Assembly (NCBI GenBank): GCA_030615505.1
Contig: JAUWZD010000001.1
Span: 40,150-104,149, forward strand
DNA length: 64,000 nucleotides
From: Spirochaetales bacterium
GTDB taxonomy: Bacteria; Spirochaetota; Spirochaetia; SZUA-6; DRHE01
Direction: 5' to 3'
The position numbers were made by a program, and so were the translations under genes. The notes below the pieces were generated by a model. The model was not told where the DNA came from. It was given only the letters and a program-made list of their open reading frames with translations, and did no database searches. This document shows, piece after piece, positions 1-9,842 of this stretch; within the stretch, counting starts at the first letter, position 1; every line of letters starts with the position of its first letter.

Positions 1-1
1 G

Positions 2-1210
2 CTAACAGGAGTTAAAGTCAAGCTGATTAAACCACCGGCACCCGAATACGATACAAAAATGACCGCCATGCTGGCAACGGGAGAGCCCCTTGATATTGTT
101 TATCTCCTGGACTCTCACTTCGATGCACTGTGGGATCAGCACTTGTTTGAGCCACTCACAGACAGGATTATGAGCTCAAAAGTATTGAGCGATCCGGAGA
201 TTATACCCATGTCCGAGTGGGACCGAATCAGAAGGGATGACGGTGACATCTATGCAGTATTCCAAAAATTTGAGCAGGGAACCCTTCCGATTGTGAGAGC
301 GGATTGGATGGAAAAACTTGGCTTTGCTCCTCCGGAGACTCTTGATGAGTATTATGAGCTTCTAAAAGCCTTTACCTTTCAGGATCCTGATGGAAACGGT
401 AAAGACGATACCTACGGTCTTGCCCTTGGCTTCACCATCTATGAAAGCTCAGGTTTTTTTGGGGCCTATGGTTTTATGAAGGGATTTGCAAAAGACGCTG
501 CAGGAAATCTGTACGCGCCTCATGCAACGGAAGAAGCAATACCTGTATATGAATGGCTGGCAAAGCTTTACAGAGAAGGCATTCTTGAGCCTAACTTCGT
601 TACCAATAAGTCTTCAAACTTTCGGGATTTATTCATGACGGACAAAGCAGGTATGACCTGCTATTGGGCTGCCTGGGTCGGTATGTTCAATCAGATGGTA
701 AAAACTAAAAATCCCGACAGTCCCTTCAAAGCAAGAGGACTGGTCCCTCCCAAAGGTCCAGGAGGAAGGCTGCTGCGGGCCGGCAGTGATGGTCTAATGG
801 TTATTCCAAAATGGTCTGAGCATAAGGATCTGGCCTTTAAAATACTCGAGTTCTGGCATACACATGAGGGCTGCGTTGTAAGCTGCTTTGGCGAGCTCGG
901 TCACGACTACAATATAGTTGATGGAAAGTATGTTATGACCGAAATCGGCGAAGCCTCTATGGGGCAGCACAGCGCTCCCCAGCCAAAATCTTTGAAGTGG
1001 AAGAATCCATTTGGTGAGTTGGAGGGATTCGATGAGGCTGCAGAAATAATAAGAAAATATGCCCGTCCGGAAATGGTAACACCGTATAGAGCGCAGTGGG
1101 AGACAATTGTAAGATCTGAAGCTGCCAAAATAATCCTCGGTGACATCTCAGCCGAGCAAGGCATTAAAAACATGCAGAGAAGGTTCAAGGAAGAGGGTAT
1201 CTACAAATAG
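2..1210 (+). CDS. ABC transporter extracellular solute-binding protein (family 1, sugar type), 5' truncated by window edge
   Basis: Reading frame stays open upstream of the listed ATG to the window edge (LTGVKVKLIKPPAPEYDTKMTAML...). SBP_bac_1-like sequence followed by two MalF/MalG-type permeases. Confidence 0.85.
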   Translation, partial: LTGVKVKLIKPPAPEYDTKMTAMLATGEPLDIVYLLDSHFDALWDQHLFEPLTDRIMSSKVLSDPEIIPMSEWDRIRRDDGDIYAVFQKFEQGTLPIVRADWMEKLGFAPPETLDEYYELLKAFTFQDPDGNGKDDTYGLALGFTIYESSGFFGAYGFMKGFAKDAAGNLYAPHATEEAIPVYEWLAKLYREGILEPNFVTNKSSNFRDLFMTDKAGMTCYWAAWVGMFNQMVKTKNPDSPFKARGLVPPKGPGGRLLRAGSDGLMVIPKWSEHKDLAFKILEFWHTHEGCVVSCFGELGHDYNIVDGKYVMTEIGEASMGQHSAPQPKSLKWKNPFGELEGFDEAAEIIRKYARPEMVTPYRAQWETIVRSEAAKIILGDISAEQGIKNMQRRFKEEGIYK

Positions 1211-1226
1211 TAGCTTCTGTGAAATC

Positions 1227-1257
1227 ATACCTGCCTCGCTTCTGCGGAGGCAGGTAT
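1227..1257 (+). terminator. GC-rich stem-loop followed by a T-run between SBP and permease genes (terminator/attenuator-like)
   Basis: ATACCTGCCTC-GCTTCTGCG-GAGGCAGGTAT followed by TTTTCTT; 11-bp perfect stem. Confidence 0.75.
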
Positions 1258-1273
1258 TTTTCTTAAAGGCGAT

Positions 1274-2164
1274 ATGAGGACTCGAAAAAATATACTCAAA
1301 CAGATCTTTAAGGTCAGGCTGCTCTATCTATTGATGCTTCCGACCCTGGTCTATTTCTTTATATTCGCCTATTTCCCGATTTTTGATGGGTTCAGAATCA
1401 GCTTTCAGGACTTTCGCTTTGTTGGGGAGAGCCGTTTTGTGGGATTTGACAATTATAGAGAAGCGGTTCAGACTCCCGGTTTCTGGCGGGCTTTCAGAAA
1501 CACGCTCATCCTGGGCTTCGGCAATGTCATGCTGACCGCGTTTATCCCCATGGTGCTCGCCCTGCTGCTCAACGAGCTGCGTATTGCAGCCTGGAAGCGA
1601 TTTACCCAGACTATAATCTACATGCCCCATCTCTTCTCCTGGGTGATAGTTGGCGGGATCTGGATATTCATGCTTTCACCGAATGCGGGGATCATCAACG
1701 TAATCAGGAATCTTTTTGGGCTGGATTCTATCTACTTTATGGCCAAAGAAACCTACGCCCAGCCCATCATGATCGGGGTGAATCTCTGGAAACAGGCCGG
1801 ATTTGTCTGCATCCTCTATTTGGCCACAATTGCGGGCATCAACCCTGAGCTCTACCAGGCCGCTATGATCGACGGCGCCGGGGCTTTCAAGCGAGTGTTC
1901 TACATTACCGTTCCGGAACTTCTCAGCACCTTAAGAGTGGTTTTGCTGCTCAACATCATGGGGGCCTTGAGGATGTTCAATCAGATCTGGGTCATGCGCA
2001 ATGAGGTTATTGCGCCGAAGGTGGATGTGCTCATGTACTACGTATACGAAAGAGGCCTGGTACAGTTCAAGATTGGCTACGCAGCGGCCATATCGGTGCT
2101 AATATTTGTATTGACTTTCATTATTACGGCAATATCGAATCGTTTCATCAAGTATACTGCCTAA
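1274..2164 (+). CDS. Carbohydrate ABC transporter permease (MalF/UgpA type)
   Basis: Six-TM pattern with EAA loop (YQAAMIDGAGAFKRVFYITVPEL). Confidence 0.9.
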   Translation: MRTRKNILKQIFKVRLLYLLMLPTLVYFFIFAYFPIFDGFRISFQDFRFVGESRFVGFDNYREAVQTPGFWRAFRNTLILGFGNVMLTAFIPMVLALLLNELRIAAWKRFTQTIIYMPHLFSWVIVGGIWIFMLSPNAGIINVIRNLFGLDSIYFMAKETYAQPIMIGVNLWKQAGFVCILYLATIAGINPELYQAAMIDGAGAFKRVFYITVPELLSTLRVVLLLNIMGALRMFNQIWVMRNEVIAPKVDVLMYYVYERGLVQFKIGYAAAISVLIFVLTFIITAISNRFIKYTA

Positions 2165-2179
2165 AGCAATGGGAGAGAG

Positions 2180-3037
2180 ATGATCAGAACAACCACTTTG
2201 AGAAAACTATTTGTCGTAGTAAACAACCTGATATTGATTTCCCTGGCATTGACCATGGTTGTACCCCTGGTTAATGTGCTGGCCGTATCCTTTACCACGG
2301 ACCTGGAATCCTACGAGAACGTAATAAAGCTCTTCCCCCGTGAACCCAGTCTTGAGGGATATAAGGCTCTTTTCCAACAGATAGCTATCTTGAGGCCCTT
2401 TCTGAATAACGTTTTTGTTACAGTCATTGGCACCTTTCTCCATGTCATATTATGCGCCATGGCGGGATACGTCCTGATCAGGGAAAAATTTCTCGGTAAG
2501 GCGATCCTTGTAATTCTCGTAACCATACCCATGATGATACCCTTCGAGATGATTATCATTCCGGTATATGTAACCGTAAAACGCCTGGGCCTGATGGATA
2601 CCCTCTGGTCTATCATTATTATCGGGGTTGTTTCGACCTTCAGTATCCTGCTGATGAAGAATTACTTCGAAGGAATCCCCAGGTCCCTGGAAGAATCCGC
2701 TTTCATGGACGGCGCCGGCGAACTGACCATTTTTTTCAGAATATATCTTCCCCTTGCTAAAGCCGGACTGGCCACCATCACTATCTTCCAGTTTGTCTAC
2801 AAATGGAACCATATCCTGCCTGCCGTCCTGTTCTTACATTCAGTTGAAAAATATACCCTGCAAATCGTCCTGAAGAGCCTGGTGGTAAGCCAGGAACTGA
2901 GCGGTACCACTCTGTCCGTAGCCAATAATGCCCGGATGGGTGGGATCGTATTCGCCATCATTCCCTTAATTGTGGTATATTTATTTGCCCAAAAATATTT
3001 CATCAAAGGCATTATGATCGGGGCGGTCAAGGAATGA
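2180..3037 (+). CDS. Carbohydrate ABC transporter permease (MalG/UgpE type)
   Basis: EAA loop (EESAFMDGAGELTIFFRIYLPLAKAG); follows the MalF-type gene. Confidence 0.9.
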   Translation: MIRTTTLRKLFVVVNNLILISLALTMVVPLVNVLAVSFTTDLESYENVIKLFPREPSLEGYKALFQQIAILRPFLNNVFVTVIGTFLHVILCAMAGYVLIREKFLGKAILVILVTIPMMIPFEMIIIPVYVTVKRLGLMDTLWSIIIIGVVSTFSILLMKNYFEGIPRSLEESAFMDGAGELTIFFRIYLPLAKAGLATITIFQFVYKWNHILPAVLFLHSVEKYTLQIVLKSLVVSQELSGTTLSVANNARMGGIVFAIIPLIVVYLFAQKYFIKGIMIGAVKE

Positions 3038-4122
3038 AGGCCAGAGAAAAAAAGTATTTAATAGTAAAAAAATTTATCCTGAAAGGCATCGAGGAAGACA
3101 TCTACAAACCCGGTGGTAAAATTCCAACAGAAGATGAAATCATGGGCACCCTGGGGTTCAGCCGGAGTCCGGTACGTCATGCCATAATGCAGCTCGAACA
3201 GGAAGGCTATATCTATAAGATCCACGGAAGCGGCAGCTTTGTGAAGCAGGCAATTACCGATGACCCGATTGATATATATGCCCTTCTTTATCCGAATTCC
3301 AAGGGAATAGAGAAAGATTTTATATACGGTATGCGGCAGGCTGTCAATAATTCACACATCAGAGACCTCCATTTAATTCTCAAAAAGCCCGGAAGAAATG
3401 CGAAAGAGATGATAGAGATTCTTCAGTCACTGGATACGAGCAAAAGGGGAGGGATCATTATCATTCCCTTCCTGGAGCGAACCCGGCAGGCTAATCGTCT
3501 GCTTGCCGCCAATCTTAGAAAAATTGAAAAAGAAAATTTCACTGTTGTGCAGCTGGATCGAATTGTTCCGGAATATGACGGCAGCTGCGTCATGTCCGAT
3601 CACCGCAAGAGCGCCTATGATATGATAAAATATCTCATCGATAAGGGTCATAAGAAAATAGCTATTATTTATGAACATCCTGAGAACAGCTCCATAAAAT
3701 TAAGACTCCAGGGTGTTAAGGACTGTCTGGACGATGAAGGATTTTCCCTTCCTGAATCTAATCAATTTCAATTCGCCATAGATGAGATTGCCGGGAATGG
3801 AAAAACTATTGTAGAACAGATCCGGAAAGAGAATATTTCAGCCGTATTCTGTTTTGAGAGTGAGATCGCCCTTGAAATCTATAAGGTCTTTGCAGATTAT
3901 AATATTGCCATACCGGAAGAGCTTTCCCTCTGTTCTTTTGATGATCATAGTTTTATTGGCTTTCGAGATGGTTTTATCACCGCGGTTATCCAGCCTCTGG
4001 AAGAGTTGGGGTATTTTGCTTTGGATCTGATTTTGAGAGGAGTGGGACAGAGAAGCCGAAAATCGATTAAAATGATCATGGAGCCTGTGATCATCGAAAG
4101 AAAGAGCGTTGCGGAAATATAA
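3034..4122 (+). CDS. GntR-family regulator with LacI/PBP1-type effector domain (AraR-like architecture)
   Basis: N-terminal GntR winged helix (GGKIPTEDEIMGTLGFSRSPVRHAIMQLEQEGYIYKIHGSGSFV) and C-terminal periplasmic-binding-like domain; 4-bp overlap with the permease. Confidence 0.88.
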   Translation: MKAREKKYLIVKKFILKGIEEDIYKPGGKIPTEDEIMGTLGFSRSPVRHAIMQLEQEGYIYKIHGSGSFVKQAITDDPIDIYALLYPNSKGIEKDFIYGMRQAVNNSHIRDLHLILKKPGRNAKEMIEILQSLDTSKRGGIIIIPFLERTRQANRLLAANLRKIEKENFTVVQLDRIVPEYDGSCVMSDHRKSAYDMIKYLIDKGHKKIAIIYEHPENSSIKLRLQGVKDCLDDEGFSLPESNQFQFAIDEIAGNGKTIVEQIRKENISAVFCFESEIALEIYKVFADYNIAIPEELSLCSFDDHSFIGFRDGFITAVIQPLEELGYFALDLILRGVGQRSRKSIKMIMEPVIIERKSVAEI

Positions 4123-5722
4123 ACTTTACTTTGCCGATCTCCATTTTCATACTCACTATTCAGATAACAGGGACAGAGCCTCCATCGAGAATATGATTCT
4201 CGAGGGAAGAAAATATGATATTACGATTTTTGGCATAGGGGATCACAATCACAACCTGGATATTAAGAAGTGGAAACAGCAGTTGAAGGAAGCGGAAGAT
4301 CTCAGGAAGAAATATCCTTCCTTCCTTATATATAATAATTGTGAAATAACCTTCCTTGTGGGGCATTTTCTGGTCCTTGAACCCGGCCTTATTACGGGAA
4401 CAATACAGGAGGGCTACAAGTTCCTCTATAATAACCATGATATTATTAAAATAATCAATCATCCCAATCCGGCGACTGATGAGTGGCATAAGCGGATTAT
4501 TCCTTCTGTGTCGGCTATTGAAGTGGTTAATGGAGCGGTTTTTCGTGAAGCGAAGAGAGCCGGTTATCGATTCACATCGGCAATGGATATTCCTCTCATT
4601 CAGATGTATGCAAAATACCTTAGCCTTGATTATCCCGTGGCGGCCATCGGGAACAGTGACGCCCATGAGCTGGCTGATATGGGCTCCGGAATGACCGGAT
4701 TATGGCTTCAGGATCCGCCGGATAATGCAGGGGTGCTTCAGGCTGTCCGGGATAGAAGGGCCTTTGCTACTACGGACCCCGGTATTTGCATCCGATGCGA
4801 GCTGGATCAGCAGCGGGGAGAATATTCATGGGAAGTTGAATGGAATCCCGTTAACCCGGCTGCAGCAAAAAAATTCCGGGTAGAGGTGTATAACAGGGAC
4901 AAGAAACTGGACACTACAGATGGCAGTGGACAAATTGATGCGCAGGAGGAAGGTCTGTACTGGGTCGCTGCTTTTAATGATGAAGCTATTGAAGTTTCAT
5001 CCCCGCTGTACAAATACGATGAAAAGGAAAAATCAGATTCATCTCGTAAAAAAATAATTAAGGCAGATGATCTGGTAAAGATGAGCTTAAAAGATATGCA
5101 GTGGCTCAGTCTTCATGAAAAAGCATCCCTCGATCTGTCCACTTTAAGAAGAGAGGGGGCTGCAGAAATCGAATTACTCTCATCAAAAAGTTCTCCCGAG
5201 ATCATTGATGCGGATGGCAACAGAGTGGGGTATAAGGTGGTTAATCCGGGGAAGGAGAGAATCGTTATAGATAAGAGATGTGATCCTCCCTGTTTTGATG
5301 AATTCTTCCTCTGGCTGGAACGGAATGAAATTCATGAGTGTATGTTTTGGGAAATCGATTATAAGAAGATCAACGATCTCTTCATTTTCGATGGAATCTT
5401 AGTACCAGCCAAAATGGTTTTTAGAAAGGGTTTCTGTAATCGGTATCGAAAAGAGCTGTCCCGGATTAAGGGACTTATAACTCCAAAAACGAAGTTCCGG
5501 CTCTATGTTAGAACACTCTTTAAAATGACCATACAGATTAATTTGGATGATCATCCCTTCCCCATGAAGATTGAAAATCATAACAATACAAATCTCAACA
5601 GCCTGCTGCTCTTTATAGATCAGGATGTAGATTATCCCGAGTTTTCACAATTTATTAATACAGAATCTATGGATAACACGGAATATGATAATAAACAAAA
5701 AATCTATCAGGTATTTTTATAG
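4109..5722 (+). CDS. PHP-domain metal-dependent phosphoesterase-like protein with long uncharacterised C-terminal region
   Basis: ADLHFHTHYSD, GDHNHN, NHPNP and GNSDAHE motifs; TTG start overlapping the upstream regulator. Confidence 0.8.
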   Translation: MRKYKLYFADLHFHTHYSDNRDRASIENMILEGRKYDITIFGIGDHNHNLDIKKWKQQLKEAEDLRKKYPSFLIYNNCEITFLVGHFLVLEPGLITGTIQEGYKFLYNNHDIIKIINHPNPATDEWHKRIIPSVSAIEVVNGAVFREAKRAGYRFTSAMDIPLIQMYAKYLSLDYPVAAIGNSDAHELADMGSGMTGLWLQDPPDNAGVLQAVRDRRAFATTDPGICIRCELDQQRGEYSWEVEWNPVNPAAAKKFRVEVYNRDKKLDTTDGSGQIDAQEEGLYWVAAFNDEAIEVSSPLYKYDEKEKSDSSRKKIIKADDLVKMSLKDMQWLSLHEKASLDLSTLRREGAAEIELLSSKSSPEIIDADGNRVGYKVVNPGKERIVIDKRCDPPCFDEFFLWLERNEIHECMFWEIDYKKINDLFIFDGILVPAKMVFRKGFCNRYRKELSRIKGLITPKTKFRLYVRTLFKMTIQINLDDHPFPMKIENHNNTNLNSLLLFIDQDVDYPEFSQFINTESMDNTEYDNKQKIYQVFL

Positions 5723-5831
5723 CTTTTTCTGTTTTTGAATTGAGGCTGTCCAACCTCAATTAGATGGCTTCTTAGCTGGGCGGTTATTTAGCCCGTGTTT
5801 TGGTTAGGAATTCTCATTTCAAGAGCAGCCC

Positions 5832-5987
5832 TTAAACCATTTGAAAATGAATATCCAGGCTATAGAGAGCCAGCCCCATTTGCATGGCCGAGGCAGCTAT
5901 CCAGATATCATTGGTTGGTATGGGACTCCCTTTTTTTCTCAAGTTCCAGTAAATCTGTGCGTAAAATTCAGCAGTAATATCATCCAT
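5832..5987 (-). pseudogene. C-terminal fragment of a VapC-like PIN-domain toxin
   Basis: Minus-strand translation MDDITAEFYAQIYWNLRKKGSPIPTNDIWIAASAMQMGLALYSLDIHFQMV* matches the conserved PIN C-terminus (YAEI..LR..G.PIP.ND.WIAA.A...G..L...D.HF). The N-terminal half is missing. Confidence 0.75.
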
Positions 5988-6037
5988 TTGAACCAATAAT
6001 AGTTTTGACAGTTTGCTTTAATGTATTGTAGAGTCAG

Positions 6038-7330
6038 ATGCTAATGGAAGAGTTTGATAATAATCTCCCCGGCACATTTTCTCTGCTTGTAAAGCCGGCG
6101 TCTGCGGACTGCAATCTCTGTTGCGATTACTGCTTCTATCTTGACCGAAGCTCTCTGTATCCGGAGACAAAGGTGCACCGTATGAGCGACAGTGTTTTAG
6201 AGCGCATGATTTCCAGCTATATGGCAACACGGCAGCACACATATTCATTCGGCTGGCAGGGCGGTGAGCCGACATTGATGGGAGTAGAGTTCCTTAAAAA
6301 GGTTACGGAACTTCAGAAAAAATACGGCCGGCAGGGTGCGATAGTGTCCAATGGGCTGCAGACCAATGCCACTCTGATCGATGATGAACTGGCGGCCCAT
6401 CTATCAAAATATCGCTTTTTAGTTGGGGTAAGCATTGACGGGCCTGCTGAAATACACAATAGGTACAGACAGTATGCAGACGGAAGGGGTTCGCATGCAG
6501 CGGTGCTTCGGGGTATCGAATGTCTGAACAGGCATAATGTGGAATTCAATGCCCTGGTGCTGGTCAGCTCTGCAAACATAAAGAAGGCTATAATAGTCTA
6601 TAATTATTTACGCAACCATGGAATTAATTATCATCAGTACATTCCATGTGTAGAATTTGATAATTTCGGGCAGCCGCTCCCCTATTCAATCGCTGCAAAG
6701 GAATGGGGAGATTTTCTCTGTGAAATATTTGATGAATGGATCATTAAGGATAGGCATAAGGTTTCTATCCGCCTATTCGATGCCATTCTGGGTTATATGG
6801 TTGATAGACGCTACAGTATGTGCACACAGGGAGGGAATTGCCGCCAGTATTTCTTGGTGGAGTATAATGGTGATGTATATCCCTGTGATTTTTTCGTGGA
6901 AAGACATACGAAATTGGGTAACATAATGAAGAATAACTGGAAAGAAGTGGGAGGCTCCTCCAGGTATCGCTCCTTTGGCAATAAGAAGGCGGATTGGAAC
7001 AGCCTCTGCTCATGCTGTGACTATCTGGAGTTCTGCTCGGGTGATTGCTTAAGACATCGTGTGTACCGGGGTGAGACGCCGAATACTCTGAGCTGGCTGT
7101 GCGAGGGATGGAAGAAATTCTACGCTCATAATATTCCCTCATTTCAAAAGATCGCTCTGTCCATTTTAAATGAAAGGCAGTTATCCCTGCCTTCGGCGCA
7201 GAGGAAATTTTATGATACGCTGCCACGGATTAGGATCGGCTGGAACGATCCCTGCTACTGCGGAAGCGGCCGGAAATACAGGCTCTGTCATGGAGCTGCA
7301 AAGGGGAAAAATAAGCAAGTATCAAGATAA
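6038..7330 (+). CDS. Anaerobic sulfatase-maturating enzyme-like radical SAM/SPASM protein with C-terminal SEC-C zinc motif
   Basis: CNLCCDYCFY radical SAM motif, GWQGGEPTLMG, SPASM cysteines, C-terminal DPCYCGSGRKYRLCHG. Confidence 0.85.
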   Translation: MLMEEFDNNLPGTFSLLVKPASADCNLCCDYCFYLDRSSLYPETKVHRMSDSVLERMISSYMATRQHTYSFGWQGGEPTLMGVEFLKKVTELQKKYGRQGAIVSNGLQTNATLIDDELAAHLSKYRFLVGVSIDGPAEIHNRYRQYADGRGSHAAVLRGIECLNRHNVEFNALVLVSSANIKKAIIVYNYLRNHGINYHQYIPCVEFDNFGQPLPYSIAAKEWGDFLCEIFDEWIIKDRHKVSIRLFDAILGYMVDRRYSMCTQGGNCRQYFLVEYNGDVYPCDFFVERHTKLGNIMKNNWKEVGGSSRYRSFGNKKADWNSLCSCCDYLEFCSGDCLRHRVYRGETPNTLSWLCEGWKKFYAHNIPSFQKIALSILNERQLSLPSAQRKFYDTLPRIRIGWNDPCYCGSGRKYRLCHGAAKGKNKQVSR

Positions 7331-7346
7331 TGCTCTAAAGGCTTAC

Positions 7347-9620
7347 TTATCGCAGCCATTCACTGAAGACATTCTTTTCTTTGATCAGCTTATAACGGAT
7401 AAACTCATTTAAACAGACCATCGCCCTTTCAGCCGTCAGGAAGGTAGGTACGCCACCGGAATCCATGACCTGTCCGAATTTATTGTAGGCTGCATCAGCA
7501 CCGGAAACGACATTGATGGATACCACTGTCGGCTTCCTGTGTTTATGCACTATATCAACAATACGCGCAGCAATGTTTTTTTTATAATGATTGATCTCTT
7601 CATCTGTGGTATGAAGGAGCTGGGCCTGAGGTACAATCGAAATACAAAGTGCATCCACACGACTTGAACATAAAAGAATGTCTATACACTCTTCGAAAAG
7701 CTCATCCGAGGCCATTGCAGTAAGGTCGAGGAGGGGATCCGCATTGACAAAGGGAGGAATTATTTCTTTCAGTTTATCTATCGTGTCTTTTTCGAGATCA
7801 GACAGGGATAAGTATCCAAGATTATCGGCGGCATAGGTCTTCTCATATCCTGCATTGGCAATTACAGCAACTCGATTTCCCGTTACCTCAAAATCATGAA
7901 GAAGGGCGAAGGTTTTTATAAAGTCCCCGTGGTCAATCATCGTGTCGGCGACAATAAGCCCAGCCTGTTTCATAGCAGCTTTGGCAACCGCATACTCTCC
8001 TGCTATGCTCGCCGTGTGAGACTGAGCGGCTATTTTCCCCGCCTCTGTTCTCCCGGCCTTATAAACAATAATGGGTTTCTTGCTCTTTGCTGTTATGGTG
8101 AAAAACTTTCTTCCGGCTCCCTTTTTAAATCCTTCTATATATAACCCGATGACATCCACCATGGGATCGTCCTCAAAGTACTGTGCAAGATCACATGGGT
8201 CTACATCTAGCTGATTACCATAACTCACAATTACTTTTGGAGAAATCGCATTTCTCAGATTATAAATTTCAGTAATGCCTAAAGCCCCACTCTGGCTGAG
8301 GATGGCCACATTCTTTTCTTTTTCAAGATTCAATCTGAACTTATCTTCCGGAATAAAAAAGGTGTTAATCCCTTTGTTTTCGATATCACCCGCATAAACG
8401 ATTCCGAGGCAGTTCGGTCCGATAATCCGGATGTTATTCTTTTGGGCCAGATTTAGTATTTCTTCTTCCAGTGTTTGGTTCTTTTTAATCTCGCTAAAAC
8501 CCCCGGGAATTAGCACGATAGCTTTCACTCCCTTTTTGGCAGATTCTCTAACCACGGGTATGGTTGCTTCTGCAGGTACTGTGATAATACTTAAGTCAAT
8601 TTTAGCTTCAATATCGAGTATTGATTTATAAAGCCGAATAGTTTTATCGGCTATAGTGACAGTGCCGCCCTTGATATTGATACAGTATATATCCTCTCTT
8701 TTCATATTGATGAGGTTCTTTACTATGATATTGCCTGCCTTGGTATAATCCGATGCACTTATTCCTACAATTGCTATGCCTTCAGGCTCAAAAAAAGGTT
8801 TGAGTGTTTGCTTGGGTTTAATATCTAAATCCATCCCTTCCGTTTGCTTTTCTTCAAATGAAGCGTAGCCGTCGATTGCGATAAAGTTGCCGTCGAAATC
8901 AAAAACAAAGGGATTAATTTCAAATTCAGTGAAAGCGAATCTGCTCTTATAATTAAAGAAATTTGAGAATCGAGTAGCCAGAGCGCTGAACTTTACTTCA
9001 GTATCAACGATCTTGGAAATATAGTCGGTTTTTCCCTCATCTATATACTTTTGTTGTATCTTTGTTGAGGCGAGCAGGGCTGTAGCCCATTCTTGATTGA
9101 TGGGCGGCAGTACAAGGTTGGGCGGTGAAAAATTGGAAGCAAAATGCTCGGCATCTGTTCCTCCTTTACTGAAGGAAATAACCGGCCCGAAGGCTTCGCT
9201 CTCACGGAAACCTAATAGGATTTCATTCCCAAGGTCCTTGGAATAATCGATATACTCAATCAGGAGTATTCCTTCAATTGGATGGCACTTTTTCTCAAAC
9301 AAGGATTTCATCTTGAGAAATGAATACCTGATGAAATCAAAATCCTTATATATAACCTTTACACCTCCTGCTTTCTGCTTGTGAGTAATTCTTTCAGATA
9401 CTACTTTTAATACAATCCTATCGGTTTTGAAGATCGAAAGTGTATTATTGGTGATATCTTCTGCATCCCTTATCAGAATATGAGTAGGAATGCTTATACC
9501 CAATTCATTAAGGATTTTATAAACCTCGTGTTCGAAAAGTCTCTTCCTCTTTTCTCTATGCGCGTTCTCTAAAATTGCTTCCACATTTTCTGCCCAGGAA
9601 TGACTCTCAAGCTGACTCAT
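7347..9620 (-). CDS. NDP-forming acyl-CoA synthetase (acetate--CoA ligase family), ATP-grasp domain N-terminal
   Basis: N-terminal ATP-grasp_5-like region, then CoA-binding (FFEPEGIAIVGIS) and succinyl-CoA ligase-like regions (IGPNCLGI, LSQSGALG, AQSHTASIAG). Confidence 0.82.
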   Translation of the reverse strand: MSQLESHSWAENVEAILENAHREKRKRLFEHEVYKILNELGISIPTHILIRDAEDITNNTLSIFKTDRIVLKVVSERITHKQKAGGVKVIYKDFDFIRYSFLKMKSLFEKKCHPIEGILLIEYIDYSKDLGNEILLGFRESEAFGPVISFSKGGTDAEHFASNFSPPNLVLPPINQEWATALLASTKIQQKYIDEGKTDYISKIVDTEVKFSALATRFSNFFNYKSRFAFTEFEINPFVFDFDGNFIAIDGYASFEEKQTEGMDLDIKPKQTLKPFFEPEGIAIVGISASDYTKAGNIIVKNLINMKREDIYCINIKGGTVTIADKTIRLYKSILDIEAKIDLSIITVPAEATIPVVRESAKKGVKAIVLIPGGFSEIKKNQTLEEEILNLAQKNNIRIIGPNCLGIVYAGDIENKGINTFFIPEDKFRLNLEKEKNVAILSQSGALGITEIYNLRNAISPKVIVSYGNQLDVDPCDLAQYFEDDPMVDVIGLYIEGFKKGAGRKFFTITAKSKKPIIVYKAGRTEAGKIAAQSHTASIAGEYAVAKAAMKQAGLIVADTMIDHGDFIKTFALLHDFEVTGNRVAVIANAGYEKTYAADNLGYLSLSDLEKDTIDKLKEIIPPFVNADPLLDLTAMASDELFEECIDILLCSSRVDALCISIVPQAQLLHTTDEEINHYKKNIAARIVDIVHKHRKPTVVSINVVSGADAAYNKFGQVMDSGGVPTFLTAERAMVCLNEFIRYKLIKEKNVFSEWLR

Positions 9621-9842
9621 CTCTGCCTCCCAATATATTCACAATTATGACATGTTTTTCAAGAAAAATAAATGATCTAAAAAATAGAAAATGAATAAAT
9701 TCTTCAAATATTCATAAATATGACAATCCTTTTATTATAAATTCTTTTTAAATTCTCTTATTTTAACCAATTTGAAGGGAAATTGACTCTAATAAAGCAT
9801 GTTGAATTGACAAAATTTAAAACAACACACACTCTTTGAATA

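Noticed and set aside
907-1188. 93-aa minus-strand ORF, and many other antisense ORFs in the track
   Set aside because: Fully inside well-supported genes on the other strand with no recognisable domains.
5795-5977. 60-aa + strand ORF
   Set aside because: The minus strand here encodes a recognisable VapC fragment.
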